Below are positions 42,905 to 52,022 of a DNA stretch of 64,000 nucleotides, one piece after another. Below the pieces are notes generated by a model. That model worked only from the letters and a program-made list of their open reading frames with translations. It was not told the origin of the DNA and made no database searches. How positions within the stretch are numbered: the first letter of the stretch is position 1; each line of letters starts with the position of its first letter. The stretch lies in the NCBI RefSeq assembly GCF_000787375.1, contig NZ_JRJU01000003.1, positions 62,001 through 126,000 of the forward strand, in the 5' to 3' direction. The DNA comes from Halalkalibacter okhensis. Lineage in GTDB: Bacteria > Bacillota > Bacilli > Bacillales > Bacillaceae_D. The position numbers and the translations under genes were made by a program.

Positions 42905-44179
42905 TTATGCTTTTACTGTTGTTATTCCATTAATCATTGCTTGACGTTCATTCCAGGTCATTGAAGGCAGTCCATTTTCAAGCTCAATCATATCTATGGC
43001 TCCATCTACTGGACAAACAATAGAACAAAGGTTACAACCGACACAATCTTCTTCTCTTACTTTCAAATACTTATTGCCTGAAGGGTCTTTCAACATATCA
43101 ATGCATTGATGCGATGTATCTTCACAAGCGATATGACACTTGTTGCAGTTGATACAGGTTTCTGGATTGATGCGTGCAACGATTTTATGATTCAAATCTA
43201 AATCGCCCCAATCTGAATACCGTGTTACAGATTGACCAACTAATTCACTAACAGAGGTGAGACCTTTTTCCTCTAAATAATTAGATAGACCATCTTTCAT
43301 GTCTTCTACAATTCGGAAACCATGGTGCATCGCAGCTGTACATACTTGAACATTGGAAGCTCCCATTAACATAAACTCAACAGCGTTCTTCCAGTCTGAC
43401 ACTCCACCCATTCCTGAAATTGGAACGGAAACACGCGGATTTCTTGCACATTCAGCTACCATATTAAGAGCAATAGGTTTAACAGCAGGTCCACAGTAGC
43501 CTCCATGTGCTCCTTTTCCGGCAACATGGGGAATCGTATTCCACGAATCAATATCTACTCCTGCTAAACTATTAATCGTGTTAATCATACTGACCGCATC
43601 AGCACCACCTTGCACAGCTGATTCTGCTGTTACCGTAATATCTGTAATATTAGGAGTTAATTTTACAATGACGGGCGTTTGGGCCACTTCTTTTACCCAG
43701 TAGGTTTGACGTTCAACTAACTCTGGTACTTGGCCTGAAGCGGCTCCCATTCCGCGTTCAGCCATTCCATGAGGACAACCAAAGTTCAACTCCAAACCAT
43801 CTACCCCTACATCTTCCACACGTTTCACAATCTCATGCCATTTCTCCTGTTTTGGCTCGACCATTAAAGAGGCGATGATCGTATGATCTGGAAACCGTTT
43901 CTTCGTCTCTGCAATTTCTTTTAAATTCACTTCCAACGGCCGATCGGTAATGAGTTCAATATTATTAAATCCTGCTACCCTTTGACCGTTAAAACTTACC
44001 GCGGCAAATCTAGACGATACATTCAAAATTGGGTCACCTAACGTTTTCCAAACTGCTCCTCCCCAACCCGCCTCAAACGCTCGTTGGACTTGATACCCTG
44101 AATTGGTTGGTGGTGCAGATGCTAACCAAAAAGGATTAGGTGATGTGATTCCCGCAAAACTTGTACGTAAATTAACCAT
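42905..44179 (-). CDS. preA: NAD-dependent dihydropyrimidine dehydrogenase, catalytic subunit PreA
   Basis: 424 residues: an FMN TIM barrel (~1-310) related to dihydroorotate dehydrogenase (LASAPPTNSGYQVQRAF, NFGCPHGMAERGMGAA, ISGMGGVSDWKNAVEFMLMGA) and a C-terminal 2x[4Fe-4S] ferredoxin domain (CINCNKCHIAC and CVGCNLCSIVCP). With PreT it reduces uracil and thymine to dihydro forms. ATG 44179 has GGAGG seven bases upstream; ATG 44194 would overlap it. It sits 24 bp after preT and 17 bp before hydA. Confidence 0.95.
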   Translation of the reverse strand: MVNLRTSFAGITSPNPFWLASAPPTNSGYQVQRAFEAGWGGAVWKTLGDPILNVSSRFAAVSFNGQRVAGFNNIELITDRPLEVNLKEIAETKKRFPDHTIIASLMVEPKQEKWHEIVKRVEDVGVDGLELNFGCPHGMAERGMGAASGQVPELVERQTYWVKEVAQTPVIVKLTPNITDITVTAESAVQGGADAVSMINTINSLAGVDIDSWNTIPHVAGKGAHGGYCGPAVKPIALNMVAECARNPRVSVPISGMGGVSDWKNAVEFMLMGASNVQVCTAAMHHGFRIVEDMKDGLSNYLEEKGLTSVSELVGQSVTRYSDWGDLDLNHKIVARINPETCINCNKCHIACEDTSHQCIDMLKDPSGNKYLKVREEDCVGCNLCSIVCPVDGAIDMIELENGLPSMTWNERQAMINGITTVKA

Positions 44180-44202
44180 ATTATCCCCTCCCATTTTCTC
44201 GT

Positions 44203-45573
44203 CTAGGCCGTCTCGCTTGCAATTTTCTTATTCTGCTTATGAATTTGGTAGGCTACTAATTTTCCTTGCTGAGCAGCGGATACAACCATCGCTTCTCCTT
44301 GTCCTTTGCCAAAGATCACATCTCCACAGGCGAACACTTTTTCATTCGATGTTTGATAGGATTCACTGTTTACTTCCACCACTCCGTCATCATGATTCAA
44401 GCCAAATTGCTCAATTAATCCAATATAACGCGATTGACCAATGGCACGGATGAGAACATCCACGTCAAGAACGAATTCTGATCCTTCAATGGGAATAGGG
44501 CGCCTCCGTCCATCATCATTCGGTTCACCTAGCTTCATTTTGATACACTCAAGACCTGTTAACTTGCCTGTTTGATCTGTGATAACACGCTTAGGTGAGG
44601 TGAGCCAACGAAACTCAACACCTTCTTGTTTGGCAAATTCAAATTCAAATGGATAAGCCGTCATTTCCTCAGCCGTTCTACGGTATACAATAGATACATT
44701 CTCAGCCCCTAAACGTACCGAACATGTCGCTGCATCAATGGCTGTATTTCCAGCACCAATTACTGCTACCTTTTTATCGATATATTGATCTGTTAACGCG
44801 CCAGATTTTGTTTCCTTTACAAATTCGATTGCATCAAGAACTCCCTCTGCATCCTCTCCCTCTATTCCTACATAAGGAACAGCAGCCATTCCAATAGCAA
44901 GAACTACGGCATCATAATTTTCCACTAGTTCAAAAGCAGAAACATCCACTCCGACTCTTGTATTAGTCCGGATCTCAACATCAAGACTTTTTACTTGATC
45001 TACCTCCCAATAAGAAACAGCCTGCGGCAAACGAAAGGAGACAATCCCATATGTATTTAACCCACCTGCTTCTTTTTCTGCTTCGAATATGGTTACTTTA
45101 TATCCTAATAAAGCCAGTTCCCGAGCCGCTGAAAGGCCAGCTGGTCCACCACCAACAATGGCTACTGTCTTGCCATTTTTTTCTCCTGCCTTAAACAACA
45201 CTTGTTCATTTGTCATCGCCCAATCTGTTGCATATCTTTGTAAATTGCCAATCATTATTGGCTTTGTTGAGTGATTTAACACACAAGCTCCTTCACATAG
45301 TTCTTCTGTCGGACATACTCTTGAACAGCTTGCGCCAACTGGATTTTCCTGCATTATAGTCTTTGCAGAACCTTTAACATTTCCTGATGCGATCTTTTTG
45401 ATGAATGCCGGTATATCAATTCCGGTTGGGCAAGCCTGTATACAGGGGGCGTCATAACAATATAGACAACGACTCGCTTCCTCTAATGCCTCTTGCTTTG
45501 AAAGACCGTTGTCGACTTCTTGAAAGTTTTGTTCAAGCTTGCTAATTAATTGACTTTTCAGATTTATACTCAT
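44203..45573 (-). CDS. preT: NAD-dependent dihydropyrimidine dehydrogenase subunit PreT
   Basis: 456 residues, glutamate-synthase-small-subunit-like flavoprotein: N-terminal Cys-rich region for [4Fe-4S] clusters (CLYCYDAPCIQACPTGIDIP, CSRVCPTEELCEGAC), FAD motif VAIVGGGPAGLSAARE (~138-153) and a second Rossmann motif VAVIGAGNTAIDAA for NAD(P). It passes electrons from NADH to PreA. ATG 45573 has AAAGGAGG upstream. It heads preT-preA-hydA-small ORF, the reductive pyrimidine catabolic cluster. Confidence 0.94.
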   Translation of the reverse strand: MSINLKSQLISKLEQNFQEVDNGLSKQEALEEASRCLYCYDAPCIQACPTGIDIPAFIKKIASGNVKGSAKTIMQENPVGASCSRVCPTEELCEGACVLNHSTKPIMIGNLQRYATDWAMTNEQVLFKAGEKNGKTVAIVGGGPAGLSAARELALLGYKVTIFEAEKEAGGLNTYGIVSFRLPQAVSYWEVDQVKSLDVEIRTNTRVGVDVSAFELVENYDAVVLAIGMAAVPYVGIEGEDAEGVLDAIEFVKETKSGALTDQYIDKKVAVIGAGNTAIDAATCSVRLGAENVSIVYRRTAEEMTAYPFEFEFAKQEGVEFRWLTSPKRVITDQTGKLTGLECIKMKLGEPNDDGRRRPIPIEGSEFVLDVDVLIRAIGQSRYIGLIEQFGLNHDDGVVEVNSESYQTSNEKVFACGDVIFGKGQGEAMVVSAAQQGKLVAYQIHKQNKKIASETA

Positions 45574-45986
45574 ATGATAAACCTCCTTTTTTCAAAAGAA
45601 CCAAGATTGATACTACTTAAACAAATACATCAAAATAATCAATTTTTTAACTATTCTAACAATAAAGTTTGCACTAATGGCTTCTTCCATTTGTTGCATT
45701 ATACAAGTTGTTACTTATTAAAATTGGAAATTATTTAATTAATCGTATCCTACCATATCTCTTCCATCTTCATGTCAAATGCGGAAGGTTTTATTACATA
45801 TTTTCATTGTTCCTCTATCAAGTTCTGCCAACGAATTAGAAGTTAGAGGTGAGCATTGACCATTTTCTAAACATACTTAAAGGCCGCTTCGTAAAGGTTG
45901 TTGCAGAAGGAATATTTTTTCATAGTGAGGTAGAGAGGAAGGCCATTAAAAACAACAAATTATGAGAAAACAGCCTACCTAAAAGA
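45574..45986. other. Intergenic region upstream of preT
   Basis: AT-rich DNA without a convincing ORF. It should contain the preT promoter on the minus strand, but I could not pick a clear -35/-10 pair or operator. Confidence 0.5.
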
Positions 45987-45987
45987 A

Positions 45988-46010
45988 CCCTTAACGTCAG
46001 CCGTTAAGGG
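45988..46010 (-). terminator. Terminator of the Gfo/Idh/MocA gene
   Basis: CCCTTAACG / CGTTAAGGG stem with TTCTTTT on the minus strand, 19 bp beyond the stop at 46029. Confidence 0.8.
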
Positions 46011-46028
46011 TGGAAGATTGATTCATTA

Positions 46029-47036
46029 TTACACATTCATTAAAATATTTTGCTGTAAGGACTTTTGACAAGCCTCAAGTACTTTCATGTTTGCGATCGT
46101 CTCCAAAGCGCTATAAATTGGGTTTTTCCCTTCTAATACACAATCTGAGAAGTGCTCTATTTGCAAAGCATACTGATCACCCTTAATTGATTCTTCACGT
46201 GTTTTTCCGTCCTGGTCCGTAATCAATATTTGACCATTTCCTTCATGAATATCTGGCCTGAAAGCTGCTGGCAATTCAATTCTTCCCTTTGTACCGATAA
46301 CTGTATATTGATTCTCAAACGGTTGCTGGAAGCTACAAGAAAAGCTAGCGGTAACCCCGTCCTCAAAAGTCATTAATCCTGCAGCTGTAAGATCTACACC
46401 TATATTCTCTGGAATGTCACCAGAGACAAACACTCGCTTTGGTTCTTTTCCTAAAATAAAACGACTCGCATGTATACAATAACAGCCAACGTCGTAAAGA
46501 CTTCCCCCACCTAGTTCCGGATTCAATCGAATGTTCTGTGCTTCATTGACAACATCCATAGAATACGAAAATGTTGATCGTATGAAATTCACATCACCAA
46601 TTTCCCCATTTCCAATCAACTCCTTCACACGCTGGTGCTGGGGATGGAATTGATACATAAATGCTTCCATAAACAAAACATTGTTTTGCTTGCAAACTTC
46701 AACCATATGAATGGTCTCTTCAACAGTTATTGCCGCTGGTTTTTCACAGAGGATATGCTTCCCTTTTTGAGCTGCTTTTGTCACCCATGTAACATGAAGG
46801 TTGTTCGGTAAAGGAATATAGACTGCTTCAATGTCATCATCTTCCAATAATTCATTATAGCTACCGTACCGTTTAGGAATGTCAAACAATTCTCCAAATT
46901 CCTCTGCTTTTTTACGGTCGCTACTACTAGCAACAGCAACAACTTCTGCATTTCCAGCTCGTTCTATAGCTGGAATGATTGCCTTCCTTGCTATACCTGC
47001 CGTACCTAAAATGCCCCATTTTACCGTTTTACTCAT
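46029..47036 (-). CDS. Gfo/Idh/MocA family sugar oxidoreductase
   Basis: 335 residues: Rossmann domain (WGILGTAGIARKAIIPAI), CEKPAAIT with the conserved Lys, and a C-terminal sheet domain with GGGSLYDVGCYCIHASRFILG. The long form without the inositol-dehydrogenase signatures is closest to D-xylose/glucose-fructose oxidoreductase or dihydrodiol-dehydrogenase-like members, so NAD(P)-dependent oxidation of a sugar is likely; the substrate is unknown. AAGGTGAT precedes ATG 47036. It appears to be a single-gene unit between two terminators. Confidence 0.83.
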   Translation of the reverse strand: MSKTVKWGILGTAGIARKAIIPAIERAGNAEVVAVASSSDRKKAEEFGELFDIPKRYGSYNELLEDDDIEAVYIPLPNNLHVTWVTKAAQKGKHILCEKPAAITVEETIHMVEVCKQNNVLFMEAFMYQFHPQHQRVKELIGNGEIGDVNFIRSTFSYSMDVVNEAQNIRLNPELGGGSLYDVGCYCIHASRFILGKEPKRVFVSGDIPENIGVDLTAAGLMTFEDGVTASFSCSFQQPFENQYTVIGTKGRIELPAAFRPDIHEGNGQILITDQDGKTREESIKGDQYALQIEHFSDCVLEGKNPIYSALETIANMKVLEACQKSLQQNILMNV

Positions 47037-47120
47037 TTGCTTATCACCTTTTCTAATGTTTCTTCTATATATTCATTCAAGACAACAAGAAAAAACCCTC
47101 CTATATCTTATAAAAATCAA

Positions 47121-47166
47121 CAGAGGCCATTGAAAAAGGCCGTTTTTCACCTTTTCCAATGCCCTC
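47121..47166. terminator. ChrA pair terminator, copy 3 of the dispersed hairpin
   Basis: AGAGGCCATTGAAAAAGG / CCTTTTCCAATGCCCTCT, related to the copies at 2661 and 29480. It follows the stop at 47172 on the minus strand. Confidence 0.78.
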
Positions 47167-47171
47167 TGCAA

Positions 47172-47705
47172 CTAAAAGCTTAAAAAGATCGCTCCATATC
47201 CTAGTCCACCCACGATGACAAATGCAGGATGAACCTTCCATTTCTCTAATAATAAAAACGCTGCTACGATTAAAAAGAGCGTATGCCAGATTCCTGCTCC
47301 TATATATGAGCTTTCTAAGAAACGATATGTTAATACTCCTAATAAAATGGCAATAGTTGGCCGTACAAGTGAAGTCATTCGCTTTACTTTTGGAGACTCT
47401 TTAAATTTGTACAAAAGTCCTAAAAGAGCAATCATTAAAATTAACGATGGCGCAACCGTTGCGAAGACGCCGACAATCGCTCCAAATACACCTCCAACCT
47501 CATATCCAATATATCCAGCCATTTTTGTCGCAATCGGTCCAGGCAATGCGTTACCTAATGCAAGCACTTCACTAAACTCTTCAACGGTCATCCACTGATA
47601 TTTCGCTACAACTTCATACTCAACTAACGGAATAGATGCAGGACCTCCACCATACCCCAATATGCCTGGAATAAAAAACGCCAGAAACAGTTCCCAATAG
47701 ATCAT
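47172..47705 (-). CDS. ywrA: Chromate transporter, short ChrA subunit (YwrA-like)
   Basis: 177 residues, one six-helix CHR domain: FFIPGILGYGGGPASIPLVEYEVV near the start, then FSEVLALGNALPGPIATKMAGYIGYEVGG. Short-chain CHR proteins function as pairs encoded by adjacent genes and export chromate or a related anion. The ATG is directly next to the stop of the partner gene. With the upstream partner and a gamma-glutamyltransferase the order matches the B. subtilis ywrABD region, but the exact A/B assignment is tentative. Confidence 0.86.
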   Translation of the reverse strand: MIYWELFLAFFIPGILGYGGGPASIPLVEYEVVAKYQWMTVEEFSEVLALGNALPGPIATKMAGYIGYEVGGVFGAIVGVFATVAPSLILMIALLGLLYKFKESPKVKRMTSLVRPTIAILLGVLTYRFLESSYIGAGIWHTLFLIVAAFLLLEKWKVHPAFVIVGGLGYGAIFLSF

Positions 47706-48281
47706 TTAATTCGCCCCCCTCTGCTTTTGCTTCTCTTCTTCCTTCTGTTTGTTAGGCTTGAACAAAGCATAAGCAAGTAAGATGGCAATTACGATCCCTG
47801 GATGAACATGTACGAGTTCAATAAGTAAAAAACTAACCAATAAAAGAGTAACACTGATTTTCCAACCGAGACCTTGGTTGGACTTTTTAAAAAAGTCCCA
47901 CGTAAGAACCGCCATCATTACAACAACAACCGGTATAACCCCTCTTGTCATGCCACTAACCCAAGGCTGGTCTTTGAATGCTGTCAATGTCGTTAATAAT
48001 ACGATCATCATCAAAATCGATGGCACAATGGATGAGAGCACAGCATTAATCATTCCTAATACCCCAGCAACTCGATATCCAATATATCCAGCCATTTTTG
48101 TGTTAATTGGACCTGGTAATGTATTCCCTAGTGCTAAAACATCACTAAATTCGTCATCGTTCATCCACTTAAACGTTGTTACCACTTCTTTATGGACAAG
48201 CGGAATAGCAGAGGGACCACCACCAAATCCTAAAATACCCGATCTAAAAAATGCGATAAAAAGATTAATATGAGTTTTCAA
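47706..48281 (-). CDS. ywrB: Chromate transporter, short ChrA subunit (YwrB-like)
   Basis: 191 residues, the second CHR domain: FFRSGILGFGGGPSAIPLVHKEVV and FSDVLALGNTLPGPINTKMAGYIGYRVAG, clearly paralogous to the next gene, with a charged C-terminal tail (KQKEEEKQKQRG). The two half-size proteins probably form a heterodimer with opposite membrane topology. The start is TTG 48281 with AAGGTGGGAG upstream. Confidence 0.86.
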   Translation of the reverse strand: MKTHINLFIAFFRSGILGFGGGPSAIPLVHKEVVTTFKWMNDDEFSDVLALGNTLPGPINTKMAGYIGYRVAGVLGMINAVLSSIVPSILMMIVLLTTLTAFKDQPWVSGMTRGVIPVVVVMMAVLTWDFFKKSNQGLGWKISVTLLLVSFLLIELVHVHPGIVIAILLAYALFKPNKQKEEEKQKQRGAN

Positions 48282-48333
48282 ATGACTCCCACCTTAAAAC
48301 AAAATGATCTATCTAAAATGCCTTTCATAAATG

Positions 48334-49983
48334 TTAATAACCTAGCGCCGCTCCGTCTCCTCGCGGGTCTGCTCCACCACGTTTTACGTTGTGATCATCG
48401 ATCAGAATGGCACCTGCATGCCCCATAACATCAGTAAATTCTCCCACTACTTCTATATCATGCCCCAGATTTTCAAGAGCTTGAATCGTTTCCTTTGGCA
48501 CTCTCGATTCGACTTTCAAACTATTCGAACTCTCCCCCCATGTTCGACCATATAACCATCTTGGTGCTTCAATAGCCGCTTGAACATCAAATTGATAATC
48601 AACAATTTTAGTCACTAATGCAGCTTGAGTTTGTGGTTGCCCTTCGCCTCCCATCGTTCCATAAACGAGGTATGGATCGTTGTCTTTTAGAAGCATAGCT
48701 GGGTTTAACGTATGGAATGTTCTCTTGTTAGGCTCTAAACGATTCACATCGTGTTCATCCAACGAGAAAAAACTTCCTCTGTTTTGAAGGAGGATCCCTG
48801 TTTGTTTTGGAATAATTCCAGAACCAAAATCATGATAAATGCTTTGAATAAATGAAACAGCATTTCCTTCTTGGTCAACAACCCCAAACCAAACTGTATC
48901 TCCTTTCGGGTCTAATTGCTTTGCCATTTCATTTGAAAAGCTACGATTTATTTGCTGCGCAAGCTCCATGCCATGTGACTTAGATAACAAATCTTCTAAC
49001 GGGATATCAACAAAGTCTGGATCTGTTAACCACTGGTCACGATCTTTAAATGCTAGTTTCGTAGCTTCAATCAGCAAATGATAATATTCTTTTGAACCTT
49101 CTTCAATTGTCTGGAAGTCAAAGTTATTTAAAATATTTAAAATCGATAACGATGCCATCCCTTGTGTATTAGGAGGCAAATTATATGCAGTATACCCTCG
49201 ATAATTAACACTAATTGGATCCACCCAACTTGAACGGTGATTTTTAAAATCATTAAGAGTCAACAAACCACCATTTTCTTGAAGATCACAAACGATGTTT
49301 TCTGCAATCTCCCCTTCGTAAAATGCTTTGCTCCCACAAGAAGCAATTGTTTCTAATGTGTTCGCCAAGTCCGGTTGCTTCATCAGATCTCCCTTTTTAT
49401 ATAAAGAACCATTCGATTTGAGGAATGTCTTCTTAAACTCATCAAATCGATGTAAGTATCGAAATTCACGATCTTCTTCGTTTATGTTCACGTTCGTCCA
49501 GTGCTCTTGACTAGGTGTAACCGCAAATCCATTTTTCGCATAACGAATTGCAGCTTGTAGTAAATCTTTCCAAGAGTATGTACAATTGAGGTTATTTTTT
49601 GCATAGCGATAAGCTTCATCCCAACCAGCAACAGCACCTGGTACTGTATTGGCAGATAAATAGCCACGAGTAGGAATTTTGTTGTATCCCTTTTCTTTAT
49701 AAAAAGAGATTGAGCAATGTTCTCCTGAACGACCACTGCTATTTAGAGCTTCCACTTTCTTTGTTTTCGCATTGTAAATCAACCAGAAGTTATCTCCGCC
49801 AATGCTATTCATATGCGGATAAACAACAGAAATCGTTGAAGCAGCCGCAATTGCTGCTTCAATCGCGTTTCCTCCATTTTGCAGGACATTCATTCCCGCT
49901 TGTGACGCTAAGTAGTGAGGGGTTGTAATCATTCCATTTGGCCCCATGGTTGTTGCTCGATAAGCTTGATCACGCTTGCTCAT
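48334..49983 (-). CDS. ywrD: Gamma-glutamyltransferase-family protein (YwrD-like)
   Basis: 549 residues of the Ntn-hydrolase GGT family. Recognisable blocks are PHYLASQAGMNVLQNGGNAIEAAIAAA near the start, the autoprocessing region GDTVWFGVVDQEGNAVSFIQSIYHDFGSG with the nucleophile Thr, and GTMGGEGQPQTQAAL near the end. No signal peptide is visible, so it is probably cytoplasmic, unlike secreted Ggt. ATG 49983 has AGGGTGG eight bases upstream; the 47-residue extension to 50124 overlaps a terminator and is rejected. The position next to the ChrA pair matches the ywr locus of B. subtilis. Confidence 0.86.
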   Translation of the reverse strand: MSKRDQAYRATTMGPNGMITTPHYLASQAGMNVLQNGGNAIEAAIAAASTISVVYPHMNSIGGDNFWLIYNAKTKKVEALNSSGRSGEHCSISFYKEKGYNKIPTRGYLSANTVPGAVAGWDEAYRYAKNNLNCTYSWKDLLQAAIRYAKNGFAVTPSQEHWTNVNINEEDREFRYLHRFDEFKKTFLKSNGSLYKKGDLMKQPDLANTLETIASCGSKAFYEGEIAENIVCDLQENGGLLTLNDFKNHRSSWVDPISVNYRGYTAYNLPPNTQGMASLSILNILNNFDFQTIEEGSKEYYHLLIEATKLAFKDRDQWLTDPDFVDIPLEDLLSKSHGMELAQQINRSFSNEMAKQLDPKGDTVWFGVVDQEGNAVSFIQSIYHDFGSGIIPKQTGILLQNRGSFFSLDEHDVNRLEPNKRTFHTLNPAMLLKDNDPYLVYGTMGGEGQPQTQAALVTKIVDYQFDVQAAIEAPRWLYGRTWGESSNSLKVESRVPKETIQALENLGHDIEVVGEFTDVMGHAGAILIDDHNVKRGGADPRGDGAALGY

Positions 49984-50130
49984 AAAATACCACCCTTCCT
50001 CTCCTGCTTTTCCATTATAATATCTTTTGTTAATTATTTTAAGAACTTTTTCGCACAAAAGGAAATTAAATATCAAATTCAATATACAAAAAGTAAAATA
50101 TATCAAATCTCTAATTCCATTCAAACAACA

Positions 50131-50177
50131 AAGGGGTTTTCCACAAAGGTCATGTTCTACCTTTGTGGAAAACCCCT
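50131..50177 (-). terminator. Strong terminator after the transglutaminase gene
   Basis: Perfect 18-bp stem GGGGTTTTCCACAAAGGT / ACCTTTGTGGAAAACCCC with an 8-nt loop, 16 bp after the stop at 50193. Confidence 0.9.
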
Positions 50178-50192
50178 AGACAGAGTTTGCCC

Positions 50193-51041
50193 TTACATCA
50201 TCGATTTGACCGATATCGACACATTCAAATCTTGCTCTGCACTGCCGTAATGAACACCTTTCAGCGGTGAGATATCTGCATAGTCCCGACCAGTAGCTAC
50301 GCAAATGTGCTGATTTTGGGCCATAATGTTATTTGTAGGATCAAATCCAATCCAACCATAGGTAGGAAAATACACTTCAACCCAAGCATGTGTAACCGAG
50401 TCACCACGCATAGCCACATCTTCACCAGAATAAATATACCCACTTACATAACGGGCAGGAATTCCGTAATGACGACAGACAGCTAACATCACATGAGTAA
50501 AATCCTGACATACCCCAGTTCGTTTTTCAAATGATTCAGCCGCCGTTGTTTTTACGTCAGTTGACCCAGGTAGGTATTGAAAATTTTCATAAATATACGA
50601 ATTTAACCGATCCATAAAAGCGTTAAGATCCACTTTTTTGCTTTCTAGTACTTCACCAATTAAAGAAAGTTGCTCATATGATAATGAAGTATAGGGCGTC
50701 TTCATCAAATATTCAGCAAACGTTTGTTTAAACTTTTCGCTTCCCATTATATCTTTCATTTCATTTGTCATACTCACATCCACGCTTGGATGGGTTAACT
50801 CAACAATTGACCTTGTTTTAACAAGTAGTTCATGATGTGGAGCCCATATGTAAAATGTAGCAACATCATTCTTCCAATAATCGCGGTGTTCTGAACAAAA
50901 TGCCTCTGGACTAATTGTTTGTTCGTATGAAAGGACTTGCTGATTTTCATTCGTTATCGGTTTAAAAATACTCTGATTAATACTTTGCCTTATTGGCATG
51001 CTATATTGGTAATGAGTGCTTTGAAGCACTTCGTATTTCAT
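50193..51041 (-). CDS. Transglutaminase-like protease-fold protein
   Basis: 282 residues: an N-terminal 'bacterial transglutaminase-like' beta domain (~1-90) and a transglutaminase core with the catalytic triad Cys178 (KRTGVCQDF), His218 (VTHAWVEV) and Asp234 (IGFDPTNN). No signal peptide. It is expected to cut or exchange peptide/isopeptide bonds. Its ATG overlaps the stop of the alpha-E gene by 4 bp, so the two are translationally coupled. It is the last gene of the ATP-grasp triad. Confidence 0.9.
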   Translation of the reverse strand: MKYEVLQSTHYQYSMPIRQSINQSIFKPITNENQQVLSYEQTISPEAFCSEHRDYWKNDVATFYIWAPHHELLVKTRSIVELTHPSVDVSMTNEMKDIMGSEKFKQTFAEYLMKTPYTSLSYEQLSLIGEVLESKKVDLNAFMDRLNSYIYENFQYLPGSTDVKTTAAESFEKRTGVCQDFTHVMLAVCRHYGIPARYVSGYIYSGEDVAMRGDSVTHAWVEVYFPTYGWIGFDPTNNIMAQNQHICVATGRDYADISPLKGVHYGSAEQDLNVSISVKSMM

Positions 51042-52000
51042 AATGATTTAATCTCTCCTAAGTAGTAAGTATCCATAATCGCTTTACCTACATCATCACA
51101 TAATTGTTGAAGTCTTTGAAAATAGTCATGAAGTGAGATTGACACTTGATCAAGTGAGTCATAACTAACCTCACTCATCAATTCATTCAACTTATTATAT
51201 AGGGCTTCCGAGTAGCTTGTTACCCCCTCAGCTTGTAACTTGCCAAATGCATACTGCAAACGATGGACATTGAAATTTGCTGATCGCGGTAACGTTTTAT
51301 CAAATATTAAGTAATTAACAACCTTTAATGGTTCAATTAACGCTTGATACTTTTGCAAATAAGATTCATATCCGCCGACTGCACTTAAAACCGCGCTCCA
51401 GTAGTGATAATTTACATTTTCTTTATTATCTCGCACCGATATTTTTTTATGATAGTATACATCAAGCGTTCTAGAAAGCTTACGTAATCGCTCTAAATGT
51501 TTCCCAAACATGATAAAAGAATAGGAATCTCCACGTGGCATTAACCCAGTAATAATCCCTTGATATTGAAATGATTTCTCCAATAACATTTGAAAAAAAT
51601 CATTTAATTGTTCAATGGTTACGTCTTTTGCTGAAAATGTTATTATTTTTAAGTACAGCTCGTTAATCACTTCCCAAAGCTCCATCGGGATAATTTCTCG
51701 AATTCCCTTTGCATTCTCTCGAGCAATTGCCACACAAGAGCTAATGGAATTAGGATTTTCCTTAGAAAAAGCAAGATATTCAATGACAGAAGATCGATTG
51801 CAATCAGCATATTGATCATAAAATTGTTGAATATCACCTGAGATCTTCACAAGTTCTTCCCAGTTATCATCACGATCTATTTTTTGATTATTATTTTCTA
51901 AAATACTTACTAACCGAACCGAAAGTAATTTAGTTATATTATCAGCACGCTCCATATTTAACGATAACCAATAAAGTGAATCAGCGACACGACTTAACAT
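51038..52000 (-). CDS. Alpha-E domain protein (DUF403)
   Basis: 320 residues, all-helical, beginning MLSRVADSLYWLSLNMERADNIT, the hallmark start of DUF403/alpha-E proteins, and ending with HDYFQRLQQLCDDVGKAIMDTYYLGE. Its function is unknown; the family nearly always occurs between a circularly permuted ATP-grasp and a transglutaminase gene, as here. ATG 52000 has AGAGGAG upstream; 22 bp separate it from the ATP-grasp stop. Confidence 0.9.
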   Translation of the reverse strand: MLSRVADSLYWLSLNMERADNITKLLSVRLVSILENNNQKIDRDDNWEELVKISGDIQQFYDQYADCNRSSVIEYLAFSKENPNSISSCVAIARENAKGIREIIPMELWEVINELYLKIITFSAKDVTIEQLNDFFQMLLEKSFQYQGIITGLMPRGDSYSFIMFGKHLERLRKLSRTLDVYYHKKISVRDNKENVNYHYWSAVLSAVGGYESYLQKYQALIEPLKVVNYLIFDKTLPRSANFNVHRLQYAFGKLQAEGVTSYSEALYNKLNELMSEVSYDSLDQVSISLHDYFQRLQQLCDDVGKAIMDTYYLGEIKSL

Positions 52001-52022
52001 GATTTCTCCTCTTTTCTGTGAC

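Noticed and set aside
50000-50124. N-terminal extension of the gamma-glutamyltransferase
   Set aside because: It lies over AT-rich leader next to a terminator, while ATG 49983 has a good ribosome binding site and starts at the conserved domain.
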